Assembly (NCBI RefSeq): GCF_030929495.1
Contig: NZ_JAVFWN010000009.1
Span: forward strand, 186,001-250,000
From: Nocardioides sp. LHD-245
Lineage (GTDB): Bacteria; Actinomycetota; Actinomycetes; Propionibacteriales; Nocardioidaceae
Length of the DNA stretch: 64,000 nt
Direction of reading: 5' to 3'
This document shows, in pieces, positions 8,194 through 15,738 of the stretch (its first letter is position 1; every line of letters starts with the position of its first letter). A program made the position numbers and the translations under genes. The notes beneath the pieces were generated by a model, which had not been told where the DNA came from, searched no databases, and saw only the letters and a program-made list of their open reading frames with translations.

Positions 8194-8691
8194 ATGGCAA
8201 CGATTGACCTCGACGCGATCACGAAGGACCGCGAGCGGATCAAGAAGGAGTATCTCGCCCCCGAGGGCGAGCGGCCCGAGAGCAGTGCCCGCGGCATCCA
8301 TCACGCCGCGCTGCTCTCCTCGGACGTGCGGCGGACCATCGACTTCTATCAGGGTCTGCTGGAGTTCCCGCTGACGGAGATCTTCGAGAACCGCGACTAC
8401 GCCGGCTCCGACCACTTCTTCTTCGACGTGGGCGCCGGCAACCTGCTTGCCTTCTTTACCCTGCCCGGCCTCGGCCTCGGGCCGTACGCCGAGGTGCTCG
8501 GTGGGCACCACCACCTCGCGATCTCCGTGACCCGCGAGAAGTGGGACTACCTGCGCGCCAAGCTCGACGACGCCGGAGTGGCGTACCACCTCGAGTCGAA
8601 GGTCTCGCTCTACTTCCCCGGGCCGGACGGCGAGCGCCTCGAGCTGCTCGCCGACCCGCTCGGCGAGATGTACGGCACCAAGGTCCTCTGA
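8194..8691 (+). CDS. VOC-superfamily (glyoxalase/extradiol dioxygenase-like) protein
   Basis: A single vicinal-oxygen-chelate protein of 165 residues starting MATIDLDAITKDRERIKKEY after a GAGGAGA ribosome-binding site; the ATG at 8155 lies in the operator and is rejected. After a 40-residue helical extension come the paired beta-alpha-beta-beta-beta modules: GIHHAALLSSDVRRTIDFYQGLLEF, then GHHHLAISV and GPDGERLELL. The His and Glu positions match metal ligands of the family. It is divergent from, and probably controlled by, the MarR regulator. A lyase, isomerase or dioxygenase role cannot be separated by sequence alone. Confidence 0.85.
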   Translation: MATIDLDAITKDRERIKKEYLAPEGERPESSARGIHHAALLSSDVRRTIDFYQGLLEFPLTEIFENRDYAGSDHFFFDVGAGNLLAFFTLPGLGLGPYAEVLGGHHHLAISVTREKWDYLRAKLDDAGVAYHLESKVSLYFPGPDGERLELLADPLGEMYGTKVL

Positions 8692-8693
8692 CG

Positions 8694-8765
8694 ACTACCC
8701 GGGCGTTGTGGCTACTACCCGGGTGCTGTGGCGGCCGAATTCGTGCCGCAACCCTTAGTTACAAG
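8694..8765. repeat. Diverged third copy of the 51-bp repeat plus tandem core
   Basis: 8715-8765 matches copy B over 51 bases with the ends conserved (CTACCCGGG at the left, AACCCTTAGTTACAAG at the right) and a changed middle around CCGAATTCG. A second ACTACCCGGGCG core at 8693-8704 precedes it in tandem. It lies between the convergent VOC and corA genes, and the corA stop codon (TTACAAG read on the minus strand) is inside it, just as the KstD-like stop is inside copy A. Confidence 0.8.
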
Positions 8766-9967
8766 CGGCGCGGCGGCGACGATCCGATCCACCCGCGCCG
8801 GCGGAAGACGGCGTACAGCCCGACGCTCACCATGGCCATCAGGACCACGGCGAAGGGGTAGCCGAGCTGCCAGTGCAGCTCGGGCATCTGGTCGAAGTTC
8901 ATGCCGTAGACCGTGCCGATCAGCGTCGGCGCGAACAGGATGGCGGCCCAGGCGGAGATCCGCTTGACCTCCTCGTTCTGGTCGAGGCTGGCCTCGGTCA
9001 GCGCCGTCATCTCCTCGTTCTGCTTCTGCGCGACGAGGGTGGCGTTGACGGTGAGGATGTCGCGCAGCAGCTGGCGGAAGCCGTCCACCTGCTCGATCAC
9101 CTGGGTGAGGTGGTCGTCGACGTCGCGCAGGTAGCGCTGGAGCTCGTCGTCGGTGCCGTACTTCGCGAAGCCCAGCGTGAGCTGACGCAGCACGGTCGCC
9201 AGCGGACGCGTGGCGCGCTGGAACTCGATGACCTCGCGGGTCAGCTCGTAGATGCGCCGCGACACCGCCGGGTCGCCGCCGAACACCTCGGTCTCGATCT
9301 CGTCGATGTCGTTCTCCAGGCCCGCCACGACCGGCAGGTAGCCGTCGACGACCCGGTCGAGGATCGCGTAGAGGATCGCCTCGGGGCCGAGCCGGAGCAG
9401 GTCGGGGTTGCTCTCGAGACGGCGCCGGACGGCGGCGATGTCGGGCGCCTCCGCATGCCGGAGGGTGACGACGAAGTCGGGGCCGACGAAGAGGTGCACC
9501 TCGCCGAACTCGACCTCCTCGACATCGTCGAGATAGCGGGCCGCACGGAGCACGACGAACAGCGTCTCGTCGTACCGCTCCAGCTTGGGGCGCTGGTGCG
9601 CGACGATCGCGTCCTCGACGGCGAGCTCGTGCAGGTCGAACTCCTCGGCCAGGGAGGCGAGCTCGTGCTGCCCGGGCCGGTAGAGCCCGATCCAGGCGAC
9701 AGCCTGGTCGTTGTCGTTGAGCGCGCGGTAGCTCTCGGCGAGCGACGTCGGCGACGCGACCCGGTCGCCGTCGACGTAGACCGCGCTGTCGACGAGGCTC
9801 GGGCCGGGGGGACCGCCGGCACCGGACGGGCCGGACGGGGCGGAGGGACCGGACCCGCCGGGCGGTACGGCGGCAGTGGCCGGCACGACCTGCTGGGGTC
9901 GCCGGACTCGATCGGTCAGGCTGCGGAGGGGCGTGCGGATGGTCCTCGCGGACCGGTTCTGGGACAT
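8759..9967 (-). CDS. corA: CorA-family magnesium/cobalt transporter
   Basis: A divalent-cation channel of the inner membrane. With the start at 9967 (MSQNRSARTIRTPLRS) it has 402 residues, normal for the family. After a Pro/Gly/Ser-rich N-terminus the cytoplasmic alpha/beta domain runs to about residue 235. The long stalk helix follows, then two C-terminal membrane helices. The first ends in the signature YGMNFDQMPELHW and the second is followed by a short Arg-rich tail. An in-frame ATG at 10051 would add a low-complexity 28-residue leader and is not preferred. The stop codon lies in the diverged 51-bp repeat. No Mg-sensing leader was recognised. Confidence 0.93.
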   Translation of the reverse strand: MSQNRSARTIRTPLRSLTDRVRRPQQVVPATAAVPPGGSGPSAPSGPSGAGGPPGPSLVDSAVYVDGDRVASPTSLAESYRALNDNDQAVAWIGLYRPGQHELASLAEEFDLHELAVEDAIVAHQRPKLERYDETLFVVLRAARYLDDVEEVEFGEVHLFVGPDFVVTLRHAEAPDIAAVRRRLESNPDLLRLGPEAILYAILDRVVDGYLPVVAGLENDIDEIETEVFGGDPAVSRRIYELTREVIEFQRATRPLATVLRQLTLGFAKYGTDDELQRYLRDVDDHLTQVIEQVDGFRQLLRDILTVNATLVAQKQNEEMTALTEASLDQNEEVKRISAWAAILFAPTLIGTVYGMNFDQMPELHWQLGYPFAVVLMAMVSVGLYAVFRRRGWIGSSPPRRL

Positions 9968-10222
9968 GCGGGATCCTCGGGGTGGTGAGCGGGGGTGGGA
10001 CTGGGAGGTTGGCCGTCCATCGCCGATCACCTCCTCGCTCCGGGAATCCACGGGTCGCCGTCCAGCATAGGGACCCGAGCCGACCCGCGCCCAACCGTCG
10101 GTCGGCCCGGGACCCGCGCACTGTGACCCAACGCACGCATCCCACCGGGCGGCCCGATGAGGGCCGCGTCAGGCCCGGGGCCTACGATCGAGCCGCTTTG
10201 TCGACTCTTGCAAGGGGAAGCG

Positions 10223-11662
10223 TTGAGCACCACCGAAGACAAGTTCACTCGCTGGAAGAACCACGAGGAGCTCGCCGAGGCGATGATCCCGATCGTCGGC
10301 AAGCTGCACCGCGAGAAGGACGTCACCATCCTTCTGCACAGCCGCTCGCTGGTGAACAAGTCGGTGATCGACATCCTCAAGACGCACCGCTACGCCCGCC
10401 AGATCGACGGCGTCGAGCTGTCCGTGGCGGACACCTTCCCCTTCCTCGAGGCGATCGCCGCGCTCGACCTGGGCGCCGCGAAGGTCGACCTGGCGCTACT
10501 GATCCGCGCCCACCGCGCCGCCGACGGATCGCCGTCGATCGTCGAGTTCACCGCCGCGGCACTGGCCGAGGCGACCGGCGACAACAAGAGCCCGGCCCCG
10601 TGCCCGCAGGACGTCGTCCTCTACGGCTTCGGCCGGATCGGCCGCCTGGTCGCGCGGCTCCTCGTCGAGAAGTCCGGCTCCGGCAACGGCCTGCGCCTGC
10701 GCGCCGTGGTGGTGCGCAAGGCCAAGGGCGACGACCTGAAGAAGCGCGCCTCGCTGCTGCGCCGCGACTCGATCCACGGGTCCTTCAACGGGTCGATCAC
10801 GGTCGACGTGGAGAAGAACCAGATCATCGCCAACGGCAACGTGATCCAGGTGATCTACTCGAACTCCCCCGAGGAGGTCGACTACACCGAGTACGGCATC
10901 GACGACGCCATCCTGATCGACAACACCGGCATCTGGCGCGACCGCGAGGGCCTCTCGACGCACCTGCGCCCCGGCATCGCGAAGGTGCTGCTGACCGCGC
11001 CGGGGAAGGGCGACGTGCCGAACATCGTGCACGGCGTCAACCACCTCGACGTCGACCTCGACGAGAAGATCCTGTCGTGCGCGTCGTGCACGACCAACGC
11101 GATCGTCCCGCCGCTCAAGGCGATGGAGGACGAGTTCGGCATCACCCGCGGGCACGTCGAGACGGTGCACTCGTTCACCAACGACCAGAATCTGCTCGAC
11201 AACTTCCACAAGGCCGACCGGCGCGGTCGATCCGCGCCGCTCAACCTGGTCATCACCGAGACCGGTGCCGCCTCCGCCGTGGCCAAGGTGCTCCCGGACC
11301 TCGACGCCAGGATCACCGGAAACTCGATCCGGGTCCCCACGCCGGACGTCTCGATCGCGATCCTGTCGCTGCAGCTCAAGCGCGAGACCACGCGCGAGGA
11401 GGTCAACGCCCACCTGCGCAAGGCGTCGCTGACCGGTCCGCTGGCCCGCAACCTCGACTACACGACCGCCTCCGACGCCGTCTCCACCGACTTCATCGGC
11501 GCCCGCGCGGCCTCGATCGTCGACGGCGGCGCCTCGATCGTCGACGGCGACTCGGCCATCCTCTACGTCTGGTACGACAACGAGTTCGGCTACTCCTGCC
11601 AGGTGCTGCGCACGGTGCAGTACATCTGCGGCGTGGAGTACACGACGCTGCCGCGCGCCTGA
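10223..11662 (+). CDS. Glyceraldehyde-3-phosphate dehydrogenase, long GapB-type
   Basis: Converts glyceraldehyde 3-phosphate and 1,3-bisphosphoglycerate with NAD(P). It has about 479 residues from the TTG at 10223, which follows the ribosome-binding site AAGGGGAAG; an ATG at 10157 lacks one. The first ~130 residues are an extension absent from the ~335-residue classical enzyme. The Rossmann motif YGFGRIGRLVARLLV comes at about 133, and the catalytic loop SCASCTTNA carries the nucleophilic Cys. The NEFGYSCQVLRTV segment is near the end. This length and layout match the second GAPDH of corynebacteria (GapB, 480 residues), linked to gluconeogenesis; that role here is inferred. A strong hairpin follows the gene. 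Confidence 0.9.
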   Translation: MSTTEDKFTRWKNHEELAEAMIPIVGKLHREKDVTILLHSRSLVNKSVIDILKTHRYARQIDGVELSVADTFPFLEAIAALDLGAAKVDLALLIRAHRAADGSPSIVEFTAAALAEATGDNKSPAPCPQDVVLYGFGRIGRLVARLLVEKSGSGNGLRLRAVVVRKAKGDDLKKRASLLRRDSIHGSFNGSITVDVEKNQIIANGNVIQVIYSNSPEEVDYTEYGIDDAILIDNTGIWRDREGLSTHLRPGIAKVLLTAPGKGDVPNIVHGVNHLDVDLDEKILSCASCTTNAIVPPLKAMEDEFGITRGHVETVHSFTNDQNLLDNFHKADRRGRSAPLNLVITETGAASAVAKVLPDLDARITGNSIRVPTPDVSIAILSLQLKRETTREEVNAHLRKASLTGPLARNLDYTTASDAVSTDFIGARAASIVDGGASIVDGDSAILYVWYDNEFGYSCQVLRTVQYICGVEYTTLPRA

Positions 11663-11676
11663 CGGCACCCGCGCCC

Positions 11677-11724
11677 GTGTGCGCCGGTCCCGCCCCTTGC
11701 GAGGGGCGCGGGACCGGCGCACAC
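11677..11724 (+). terminator. Hairpin terminator after GAPDH gene
   Basis: A 20-bp arm beginning GTGTGCGCCGGTCCCG pairs with its complement after a 6-base loop, with a 2-base bulge on one side, 15 bases after the GAPDH stop. The tail is only weakly T-rich, as is common in actinomycetes. Confidence 0.75.
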
Positions 11725-11758
11725 TGCATTTGAGGGGGGTTCACACGGAGGTGGAACC

Positions 11759-12430
11759 ATGAACGACAGCCCGGAAGCCGGCGTCGACATCCTCGCCGAC
11801 ACCATCACGCAGACCCACGCGGTGCTCCACGCTCGGATGCGCAGCGCCGAGGCGTGCCATCCGACGCGGGACCGGCCGCGCGCGGCGTACAGCGCCGCCG
11901 ATCCGTTCCTGGCGAGCACCAGCCGTCATGTCGCCGCGGTCAACGCCGTCCTCGTGCCCGCCGCCCTCCGGCACCTGGGGCAGCGCCATCGACGCGCCCG
12001 CGACTTCGCCCGGCAGAGCCGGCGGCTGGAGGTCGCCCTGGTCGAGCTCAAGGCCAAGCTCTACGGCTCGACGTTCGCCGTACGACGGCCGTGGACGTCG
12101 ATCTGGGAGGAGGTCGAGCGCGAGCTGGCCGGCACCCGCGACCTGGAGCTGCGGCTGGTCGACGACCTGGCCGGCGCCACCTCCACGGACGAGCGCGGCC
12201 AGCTCGCGCAGCGCCTCTTCCGTGCCGAGCGGCGGGTGCCGACCCGGCCCCACCCCTACCTCCCCCACCGCGGCGTCCCCGGGCGGCTGGCCCGTCGCGT
12301 CGCGCTGCGGGTGGACCGGTTCTGGGACACCGCCGAGGGCCGGATGATCCCCGAGCCGGTGCGGCCGCACCGTTCGCGCGACGGCCGCGTGACCCAGTAC
12401 CTGCTGGCGGACCCGCACCTTCCGGGGTGA
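11759..12430 (+). CDS. Conserved hypothetical, helical protein of 223 residues
   Basis: I do not recognise a characterised family. It starts MNDSPEAGVDILADTI, shortly after an AGGTGG-like ribosome-binding site. The composition is strongly helical. Residues 10-130 look like a four-helix bundle with scattered His (THAVLHARM, STSRHVAAVNAVLVP, RHLGQRHRRARD), loosely recalling hemerythrin-like HHE proteins. The C-terminal half is Arg/Pro-rich with HPYLPHRGVPGRLARRVALRVDRFWD. No signal peptide or membrane segment is visible. It stands alone between the GAPDH terminator and the c-di-AMP riboswitch. The hemerythrin idea is weak because no complete HxxxE pattern set is present. Confidence 0.65.
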   Translation: MNDSPEAGVDILADTITQTHAVLHARMRSAEACHPTRDRPRAAYSAADPFLASTSRHVAAVNAVLVPAALRHLGQRHRRARDFARQSRRLEVALVELKAKLYGSTFAVRRPWTSIWEEVERELAGTRDLELRLVDDLAGATSTDERGQLAQRLFRAERRVPTRPHPYLPHRGVPGRLARRVALRVDRFWDTAEGRMIPEPVRPHRSRDGRVTQYLLADPHLPG

Positions 12431-12599
12431 GCGAGGTCCCGAAGGGGGCCGTTACATCGGATCGGGTGAGGATCGCCACCCCCGAAACGTGATCTCGGCC
12501 ACTGCGCCGGCCACGGCCCCCGGGTCGAATGGTCGGTCGAGACCTCCCCGACCCGGGGAGGCCGCCCGCGTCGCGCCGAGGCCCGCGCTCGACGGTGGG
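12431..12599. other. Start of the 331-base gap before the NlpC/P60 gene
   Basis: The 331 bases without a gene (12431-12761) hold a small hairpin at 12543-12561 (CCTCCCCG-acc-CGGGGAGG), a possible terminator for the preceding hypothetical gene. The rest of the gap is the riboswitch-bearing leader of the next gene. No reading frame with coding character was seen here. Confidence 0.6.
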
Positions 12600-12740
12600 G
12601 AGACATCGACCACGATGAGGTAAGCGCGGGCACGGGGGACCCAGGCAGTACGCCGGACAGCGATCCGGCTCGGGGCGAAGGGACGAGACCGTCCCTGGGC
12701 ACCAGCAGCCCAAGCCCGACAGGTCATCTCTCGCAGGCGC
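12600..12740 (+). promoter_or_regulatory. Cyclic di-AMP riboswitch (ydaO-yuaA class)
   Basis: The leader carries the ordered conserved blocks of this aptamer: CGGGGGACCCAGG (12633-12645), CTCGGGGCGAAGGGACGAG (12669-12687), and AGCCCGACAGGTCATCTCTC followed by GCAGGCG (12712-12738). It sits just upstream of an NlpC/P60 cell-wall hydrolase gene, the usual actinobacterial partner. In known cases c-di-AMP binding switches expression off. The 5' boundary is approximate. Confidence 0.85.
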
Positions 12741-12761
12741 CGCTGACGGAGTTCCCTTCTG

Positions 12762-13313
12762 ATGTCCACCATCGCGTCGCGCGCTGCCGCGCGCCTGCTC
12801 GTCGTCCCGCTCCTCGCCGCCGCGTGCCTGTTCACGTCGGCCCCGCAGGCCCACGCCGACGACGTCGTCTCCACCCTCACCCCCGCCGAGCAGAACAAGG
12901 ATCACGCCGCCGACGACCCCGCGGACGGCGGCAAGTCCAAGAAGGAGAAGGCCGAGGAGCGCGCCGAGAAGCGCATCGACAAGGTCATGGCCACGGTCCG
13001 TTCGCGGGCCGGGAAGCCCTATGCGTACGGCGCGGCCGGGCCGAACGCCTTCGACTGCTCCGGTCTCGTGCAGTGGGTCTACCGCCACGTCGGCGAGAAC
13101 CTGCCCCGCACCTCCTCCGCCCAGGCCGGCGCCACCCAGCGGGTCCGCAGCCCGCAGGTCGGCGACCTGGTGTTCTTCACCAGCGGCGGCCGGGTCTACC
13201 ACGTCGGCATCTACGCCGGCGCGCGCATGATCTGGCACGCCTCGCGGCCCGGCGTACCGGTGCGCAAGGACCGGATCTGGACCGGCTCGGTCTTCTACGG
13301 CCGGGTCCGCTGA
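12762..13313 (+). CDS. Secreted NlpC/P60 peptidoglycan endopeptidase
   Basis: A 183-residue exported cell-wall hydrolase that cleaves stem peptides. A signal peptide (1-32, ending AHA-DD) leads into a charged, Lys/Glu-rich helical stretch (about 45-75) and a C-terminal NlpC/P60 domain. The domain has FDCSGLVQWVYRHVG (catalytic Cys), GDLVFFTSGGRVYHVGIYAG (catalytic His) and the closing SVFYGRVR. The domain is complete but there are no SH3 or LysM repeats, so it is a short member. The c-di-AMP riboswitch just upstream suggests control by osmotic or cell-wall status. A GGAG at 12747-12750 serves the ATG. A strong hairpin follows the gene. Confidence 0.93.
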   Translation: MSTIASRAAARLLVVPLLAAACLFTSAPQAHADDVVSTLTPAEQNKDHAADDPADGGKSKKEKAEERAEKRIDKVMATVRSRAGKPYAYGAAGPNAFDCSGLVQWVYRHVGENLPRTSSAQAGATQRVRSPQVGDLVFFTSGGRVYHVGIYAGARMIWHASRPGVPVRKDRIWTGSVFYGRVR

Positions 13314-13326
13314 GCCGACCGACCCC

Positions 13327-13353
13327 GGACGCCGGCACTCCGGATGAGGGAGT
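13327..13353 (+). terminator. Hairpin terminator after NlpC/P60 gene
   Basis: GGACGCCGGC and its following five bases pair with GGAGTGCCGGCGTCC; the nominal 15-bp arms overlap slightly into the loop, leaving a compact hairpin. It begins 14 bases after the stop codon. No T-run is present. Confidence 0.7.
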
Positions 13354-13419
13354 GCCGGCGTCCGCATGCCCGGCCCCGTGCGCCCGGGGGTGCGCCACCA
13401 GGTCCACTAGGTTCTCCCC

Positions 13420-13722
13420 ATGACCGTGTACGTCGACGACATGCAACGGCCCGCGATCGTGGGACCGGTCGACGGCGTCTGGTCGCACCTGCTCTCCGAT
13501 CTCCCCGGCGAGGCCGGGCGCCGCGAGCTGCTGGCGTTCGCCGAACGGCTCGGCATCGAGGCGCGCTGGATCCAGAACCCAGGCACGGCCACCGAGCACT
13601 TCGACGTCACCGAGCCGACCCGGCAGCGGGCGCTGGCGCTCGGCGCGACACCGATCACCTACGGTCGCGCGGTCGCCGCGATCACCCGGGCGAAGCGGGA
13701 CGCGCCGACCCGGCGCGTTTGA
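13420..13722 (+). CDS. DUF4031 domain-containing protein
   Basis: A small 100-residue cytoplasmic protein of a family with no assigned function. It begins MTVYVDDMQRPAIVGPVDGVWSHLLSD, and the typical family core continues with an HLLSD-like segment, FAERLGIEARWIQNPGT and HFDVTEPTRQRALALGA. The family is common in actinobacteria as a stand-alone gene, which is also the case here. The conserved Asp, His and Arg residues suggest a binding or catalytic role, but none is established. Its stop codon lies in the loop of the following terminator, so the stem's left arm is coding. Confidence 0.85.
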   Translation: MTVYVDDMQRPAIVGPVDGVWSHLLSDLPGEAGRRELLAFAERLGIEARWIQNPGTATEHFDVTEPTRQRALALGATPITYGRAVAAITRAKRDAPTRRV

Positions 13723-13739
13723 ACGCGCCGGGTCGGCGC
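13702..13739 (+). terminator. Terminator overlapping the DUF4031 stop codon
   Basis: GCGCCGACCCGGCGCG and CGCGCCGGGTCGGCGC form a perfect 16-bp stem around the loop TTTGAA, which contains the stop codon; CTCTTTCG follows. A further partial copy of the right arm (GCGCCGGGTCGG) lies at about 13756-13767. The element lies between convergent genes and may serve both. Confidence 0.75.
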
Positions 13740-13770
13740 CTCTTTCGCGTTCAGATGCGCCGGGTCGGTG

Positions 13771-14586
13771 TCAGCGGCCGGTGAACCCGGGCGGCCTCCG
13801 CTCGAGGAACGCCAGCATCGCCTCGTCGAGGTCGTCGCTCAGAAGGAAGGCCGCGTTCCACACGGCGGTGTAGCGCAGCCCCGCCTCGACCCGCGGAGCC
13901 CGCTCGGCGTCGAGGACGTCCTTGACGCCGCGCAGCACCAGGGGTGAGTTCGCCGCCATCCGCGCGGCGAGTCCGGCGGCCGCCGTACGGGCCTCGTCGG
14001 CGGAGGCGTGGACATGGTTGACCAGGCCGATCCGCGCGGCGCGGTCGGCATCGATGTCGTCGCCGGTGAGGGCGAGCTCGCGGAGGTGGCCGTCGCCGAT
14101 CACGCCGACGAGGCGCTGGAGGCTGCCGAGGTCGGCGACGATGCCGACCTTGGCCTCACGCACGCTGAAGACCGCGTCGGCCGAGGCGACCCGCACGTCG
14201 CACGCGACCGCGAGGTCGACGCCACCGCCGATGCACCAGCCGGTGACGGCGGCGACCGTGGGCTTGCGGAGGCTCGCGACGACGTCGAGCGCCGACTGCC
14301 AGCGGCGGATCAGCGCCATCAGCTCCTGACGGGCGCCGGCGTGGGTGGCCGCCCGCAGTGGGGCGAAGGTCTGTGCGGCGGCGGCCAGGTCGAGGCCGTA
14401 CGAGAAGTGCTTCCCTGCCCCGGTCAGCACGACCGCCCGGACGGCGTCGTCGGCGTCGAGCTCGGCGAAGGTGGCGGCCAGCTCGCCGAAGAACGCGTCA
14501 TCCATGACGGCCTTGCCGTCCGGCCCCGCCAGACCGACGGTGGCGACCGCCGCGTCGTGGCTGACGGTGAACCTGCGCTCGGTCAC
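13771..14586 (-). CDS. Crotonase-family protein, dienoyl-CoA isomerase-like
   Basis: A 271-residue enoyl-CoA hydratase/isomerase fold protein acting on acyl-CoA intermediates. The GTG start at 14586 overlaps the upstream stop by 4 bases (GTGA). The oxyanion-hole strand VVLTGAGKHFSYGLDL and the CIGGGVDLAVACDVRVA helix are present. The active-site segment reads REAKVGIVADLGSLQRLVGVIGDG. This ends ADxGxLQRLP-like, as in delta3,5-delta2,4-dienoyl-CoA isomerases (ECH1), rather than with the two glutamates of a hydratase. Coupled to an LLM flavin oxidoreductase, it probably works in degradation of an unsaturated or cyclic acid. The substrate is unknown. Confidence 0.85.
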   Translation of the reverse strand: MTERRFTVSHDAAVATVGLAGPDGKAVMDDAFFGELAATFAELDADDAVRAVVLTGAGKHFSYGLDLAAAAQTFAPLRAATHAGARQELMALIRRWQSALDVVASLRKPTVAAVTGWCIGGGVDLAVACDVRVASADAVFSVREAKVGIVADLGSLQRLVGVIGDGHLRELALTGDDIDADRAARIGLVNHVHASADEARTAAAGLAARMAANSPLVLRGVKDVLDAERAPRVEAGLRYTAVWNAAFLLSDDLDEAMLAFLERRPPGFTGR

Positions 14587-15638
14587 GGAGCGACCTCCTC
14601 GACGATCTCGGAGAGCCGGCTCACCTGCGCGACCTTCTCCTCGTCGGCCGCGGCGAGCGGATTGAGCAGGAAGGTGCGCACGCCGGCCGCGTGGAACTCG
14701 GCCACCTGGCGACGGATCGCGTCCTCGTCGCCGAGCAGGGTCACGGCGTCCACCAGCTCCTGGGGTACGGCGGCGGCGGCCTCCGCCTTCTGGCCGGACA
14801 GGTAGCGGTCCTGGATCTCCTTCGCCTCGGCCTCGTAGCCGTAGCGGCAGGCCAGCTGGTTGTAGAAGTTCTTGTCGCGCGCGCCCATCCCGCCGATGTA
14901 GAGCGCGAGCTGGTTGCGGATCGCCTGCACGGCCTCGGGCGAGGGCTCGCCGAGGTGGAAGGCGATCTGGAGCTGGATGTCGAGCTCGCCGAGCGCGGCG
15001 TCGCGCTTCGCGAACCCCTCCGCGAGTGACGGTCCCCAGGCGAGGTCGACCTTGCCGGGGTGGAAGAACAGCGGCTGCCAGCCGTTGGCCAGCTCGGCGA
15101 CGAGCGCGACGTTCTTGGGGCCGAGCGCGGCGACCGAGATCGGGATCTCGCTGCGGACCGGGTGGTTGATGAGCTTGAGCGGCTTGCCGAGGCCCGAGCC
15201 GCCCTTGTCCTTGGTGAGCGGGACGTCGTAGAACCTGCCCTCGAACTCCACCGGCTGCCGCTGCCACACCTGCCGGCAGATCTCGATCACCTCGCGGGTG
15301 CGACCCAGCGGGGCGTCGTACTTGACGCCGTGGAAGCCCTCGATCACCTGCGGCCCGCTCGCGCCCAGGCCGAGCGTGAACCGGCCGTCGGAGACGAAGT
15401 CCAGGCCCGCCGCGGTCATCGCGGTGAGCGAGGGGGTGCGGGTGTAGATCTGGAAGATCGCCGACATCAGCTCGAGCCGCTCGGTCTTGGCGGCGATGTA
15501 GCCGAGCTGGCTGACCGCGTCGAAGGAGTACGCCTCCGGCATCGCGACCAGGTCGAGTCCGTTGCGCTCGTACTCCTGGAGCAGCTCCACGGTCTCGGCG
15601 AATCCGCCGGAGTAGTCGATGATCATGCCGAGTCGCAT
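14583..15638 (-). CDS. LLM-class flavin (probably F420)-dependent oxidoreductase
   Basis: A 351-residue luciferase-like TIM-barrel oxidoreductase. The start is MRLGMIIDYSGGFAETVELL at 15638 with AGGAGA just upstream; an ATG at 15698 would add 20 unrelated residues. Recognisable segments are RLELMSAIFQIYTRTPSLTAMTA, the cofactor-binding region DFVSDGRFTLGLGASGPQVIEG, and LAWGPSLAEGF. F420 is more likely than FMN given the actinobacterial context. It is translationally coupled to the dienoyl-CoA isomerase-like gene, so the two probably act in one pathway on an acyl-CoA. Confidence 0.87.
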   Translation of the reverse strand: MRLGMIIDYSGGFAETVELLQEYERNGLDLVAMPEAYSFDAVSQLGYIAAKTERLELMSAIFQIYTRTPSLTAMTAAGLDFVSDGRFTLGLGASGPQVIEGFHGVKYDAPLGRTREVIEICRQVWQRQPVEFEGRFYDVPLTKDKGGSGLGKPLKLINHPVRSEIPISVAALGPKNVALVAELANGWQPLFFHPGKVDLAWGPSLAEGFAKRDAALGELDIQLQIAFHLGEPSPEAVQAIRNQLALYIGGMGARDKNFYNQLACRYGYEAEAKEIQDRYLSGQKAEAAAAVPQELVDAVTLLGDEDAIRRQVAEFHAAGVRTFLLNPLAAADEEKVAQVSRLSEIVEEVAP

Positions 15639-15738
15639 GGGTCTCCTCAGTGCTTCGGATCTGGATTCCAACGGGTGCTGAGGTCGATCATCGTCCACCG
15701 GCCCAGCGCGCCGCGACCGGACCTCCTCGGCGCGAGGC

